Assembly: GCA_041940025.1 (NCBI GenBank)
Contig: JBGTSY010000016.1
Coordinates: 1-44,130, forward strand
Direction: 5' to 3'
DNA from: UBA5859 sp041940025
Lineage (GTDB): Bacteria; Pseudomonadota; Gammaproteobacteria; UBA5859
Length of the DNA stretch: 44,130 nucleotides
Shown here: in pieces, positions 42,403 through 44,130 of the stretch
How positions within the stretch are numbered: the first letter of the stretch is position 1
How the letters are laid out: every line of letters starts with the position of its first letter
Notes under the pieces: generated by a model
Told to the model about the DNA's origin: nothing
The model's database searches: none
The model's input: only the letters and a program-made list of their open reading frames with translations
Translations under genes and position numbers: made by a program

Positions 42403-43077
42403 ATGTGTCTGGTCATGTGCCTGGGCGGAAATGCGTTGTTTAAAAAGGTCAGCCACAGGCAGCGCATACAAAAATAACAATACCACTCTTGCCGCCAAGT
42501 ATAGTGCTCAGATAGCCTCGCATTATAGTCTGCTGATGATCTGTCGTACTGGAGCACAGTTGGGCCTATTGGTGCTTCAGGTATAAATTTGTACTGACAT
42601 CAAACCTTACCCATTGAATGTTTTGGATGCAGGATCCAAAGTGATGTTGGGATCTTAGATTGCACAGCACTCAAGAACGCCATGCCCGATCGAGAGGTAG
42701 CTGCATTGTATATCCAGGTAGTGGAAGAAAAAGTGCATGCGACATCTTCAATGTTCGACGAAGCCCATTGGGCCTGTTGATAAGCCAAGTGACAAGAAAA
42801 GCATGATTGACCGTGGCCGGAAGTGTGTAGCAGTAGGAGATGGCTTAACCAGAGTGGTCCTCTTACCCATACCGAAGTGTATTGTAGAACTTTACGCCAT
42901 TCAAGTGCTATTGGAGGTGGCCATCATAGTTGTCCGCGCGGAAGGAGGAGAAATTCTGTGGTGCAAAATGAACATCAAGAATTGGACAGTGTGGACGCAG
43001 TTATCGATAAAGACCTCACCAGTGCTATATTGGCCATCGAGCTGGAAGTTGATCGCTTCATCCTGACGGAGGTGCTG
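42403..43077 (+). pseudogene. Carbamate kinase pseudogene (arcC-like), frameshifted and 3'-truncated
   Basis: Fragments in two alternating frames follow carbamate kinase order: MCLVMCLGGNALFKK (from ATG 42403, behind AGGGTGA), then GAQLGLLVLQ and PYPLNVLDAGSKVMLG after a shift near 42472, NAMPDREVAALYIQVV near 42680, STKPIGPVDK plus KCIVELYAIQVLLE in the other frame, and VDAVIDKDLTSAILA near 43000. At least four frame shifts and several stops interrupt it, and the HGNGPQ and GGGGIPV motifs are degraded. The last third is missing. It was probably once co-transcribed with the upstream P-loop gene. Multiple separate lesions argue against a sequencing error. Confidence 0.85.
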
Positions 43078-43091
43078 AGACTCAATTTGAA

Positions 43092-43438
43092 TTAAAGCTG
43101 ATTTAAACGTTGAAAATTATCTTCATTAAATCCGTTCATTGGTTCGTCTCCTATCACTGTGAGCAGAACTCCTTGACCGCCTAATTTGTCGTATTGCTTT
43201 TGGGCTTTGCGATCTTTCTCGAACTCGTATTGCGTATAGGCGATATGGTTCCTGTGAAAACAATTTAGTGCTTTTAATAGGTGTTAATTGTCAGTTTGAC
43301 TTGTTCTGCGTGATTAGGAGTGGGTCGTTGGTGGCTAAAATAGAGTATGCCCTTATCGTCCATTCGTCTATATATTTCGGGTTGGCTAACGCAAGGGTGA
43401 TAAGTAAAGGCAGGTAAGACAATAACTATTCTGTTCAT
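43092..43438 (-). pseudogene. DUF4124-glutaredoxin fusion pseudogene
   Basis: From ATG 43438 the frame reads a short signal-like start, then EIYRRMDDKGILYFSHQRP and HAEQVKLTINTY, the end of a DUF4124 domain, and then stops. Two bases out of frame the glutaredoxin half continues as KALNCFHRNHIAYTQYEFEKD, YDKLGGQGVLLTVIGD and MNGFNEDNFQRLNQL with a normal stop at 43092. The stretch that should hold the linker and the CxxC active site is deleted. The gene is convergent on the carbamate kinase relic, 15 bp away. The two halves are usually a single envelope redox protein. Confidence 0.85.
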
Positions 43439-43658
43439 GGTATCCATCAGTATTGTGCTGATTCTGTCTGTTCTATTCGCTGCTTACACTTCCATTAGAC
43501 TAATCTATATACTATCTCGTTGGACAAATGAGACTCATAAAGATAAAAGGATAGTCCCCATCAATGTATTAGTTTACAGGCGATGCAGGATTAATCTTAA
43601 CATGCCGTCGCTATGGAAATGGTCAGTGTTGATCGATGTGGCATGATATTTTCGTTGT

Positions 43659-44099
43659 CTAGATAGCTTGCAGTGTCAAATGGGATACGACCACATAGCG
43701 AGTCAATTTCCCGAAGGTGACCAATAGGACGAACCATAGAAGGTGAATACGTAGCACACCTGCGACCACTGTCAATGGATCGCCAATGATAGGTACCCAG
43801 GCAAATAATAATGAAAATAATCCATATTTTTTAAATCGCTCTTCCGCTTGGAGAAACTCCTCTTCTGACAGTTTTAGCCATCTTTTGACGAGACCGAGGC
43901 TGGCCCAATAGCCTAAGGCATAATTAGTCATCGCGCCCAATACATTGCCAAATGTGGCCACGGCAATGAGTTTTGCCGGCGAAAACTGATGGAGCAGCAA
44001 AGTGCTCAATACTATTTCTGAGCTCATGGGAAGAATCGTTGCGGCCAAAAACGCAGAAATAAACAGGCCGATGTATCCTAGCTCCGTGAAGTATTCCAT
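43659..44099 (-). CDS. YqaA/DedA-type (SNARE-associated) small membrane protein
   Basis: 146 residues with four to five hydrophobic segments. Family segments include GLFISAFLAATILPMSSEIVL, GNVLGAMTNYALGYW and LLFAWVPIIGDPLTVVAGVLR. This is the short YqaA branch of the DedA/VTT superfamily, members of which act in membrane lipid or proton homeostasis. The start is ATG 44099, so the gene is complete within the window. The 220 bp beyond its stop up to the pseudogene start hold no supported gene. Confidence 0.9.
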   Translation of the reverse strand: MEYFTELGYIGLFISAFLAATILPMSSEIVLSTLLLHQFSPAKLIAVATFGNVLGAMTNYALGYWASLGLVKRWLKLSEEEFLQAEERFKKYGLFSLLFAWVPIIGDPLTVVAGVLRIHLLWFVLLVTFGKLTRYVVVSHLTLQAI

Positions 44100-44130
44100 G
44101 AAATTCTATTGTAGGGGTTTAGAGAATTAT

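Noticed and set aside
43437..43646. 69-codon plus-strand frame with a hydrophobic start
   Set aside because: It starts on the other strand at the pseudogene start, lacks a ribosome site, and its second half is not protein-like.
1..44130. Search for tRNA/rRNA genes, CRISPR arrays, insertion sequences, phage genes and toxin-antitoxin pairs
   Set aside because: No T-loop-bearing cloverleaf, regularly spaced repeat, transposase, integrase or terminal repeat was seen by eye. A covariance-model search would be needed to exclude small RNAs.

Overview
The window looks like chromosomal DNA of a free-living, probably aquatic gammaproteobacterium of the broad Pseudomonas/Cellvibrio-type lineage. The main clues are gene neighbourhoods known from Pseudomonas: lexA directly followed by a sulA-like gene, fpr divergent from a FinR-like LysR regulator, an HsbA/HsbR-like partner-switching pair, and glnK-amtB close to ubiK and comM. 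No rRNA, tRNA, CRISPR array, insertion sequence or phage gene was seen. Base composition is moderate and even, except for an AT-rich, gene-poor stretch near 40-43.5 kb.

Layout. 1-2.1 kb: STAS-domain antagonist (5' end cut) and a receiver/PP2C phosphatase/HATPase switch protein. 2.1-5.9 kb: comM and ubiK (minus), then glnK-amtB (plus) behind a sigma54 promoter and an NtrC-like palindrome, closed by a strong terminator. 6.2-8 kb: cold-shock protein and an NAPE-PLD-like metallohydrolase (minus). 8-11.6 kb: lexA-sulA with an SOS box at the lexA start, fpr/LysR divergent pair, DUF1439-type protein. 11.8-18.7 kb: complete cytochrome c maturation operon in the order ccmCDEFGHI-ccmAB. 18.8-21.8 kb (minus): ClsB-like cardiolipin synthase, SAM-hydrolase (DUF62) homologue, acidic helical protein. 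22-32 kb (plus): rmuC, fxsA, acyl-CoA ligase, MATE exporter, purT, PQQ-type sugar dehydrogenase, ABC-2 exporter pair. 32-33.6 kb (minus): two YbjQ proteins and an M48 protease. 33.7-38.5 kb: Tag-like glycosylase, BolA-like protein, AlkD-like HEAT-repeat protein, beta-carbonic anhydrase, sulfotransferase, aquaporin. 38.7-40 kb: exported protein of unknown function with its own terminator. 40-43.5 kb: a decaying zone with a probable RND-adaptor relic, an intact cyclic-2,3-diphosphoglycerate-synthetase-like P-loop gene, a carbamate kinase pseudogene and a DUF4124-glutaredoxin pseudogene. 43.7-44.1 kb: YqaA-type membrane protein.

Most of the window is housekeeping: nitrogen sensing and ammonium uptake, SOS control, cytochrome c assembly, redox, purine synthesis, DNA repair. 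The points most worth a second look are the decay zone with three broken genes around one intact P-loop gene, the circularly permuted ccm order, the almost leaderless lexA transcript implied by its promoter, the receiver domain of the PP2C switch that has lost its acidic pair and lysine, the DUF62 enzyme lacking the expected histidine, the Tag-like protein lacking family key residues, and an aquaporin with a widened predicted selectivity filter. I found no convincing new multi-gene defence or mobile system.
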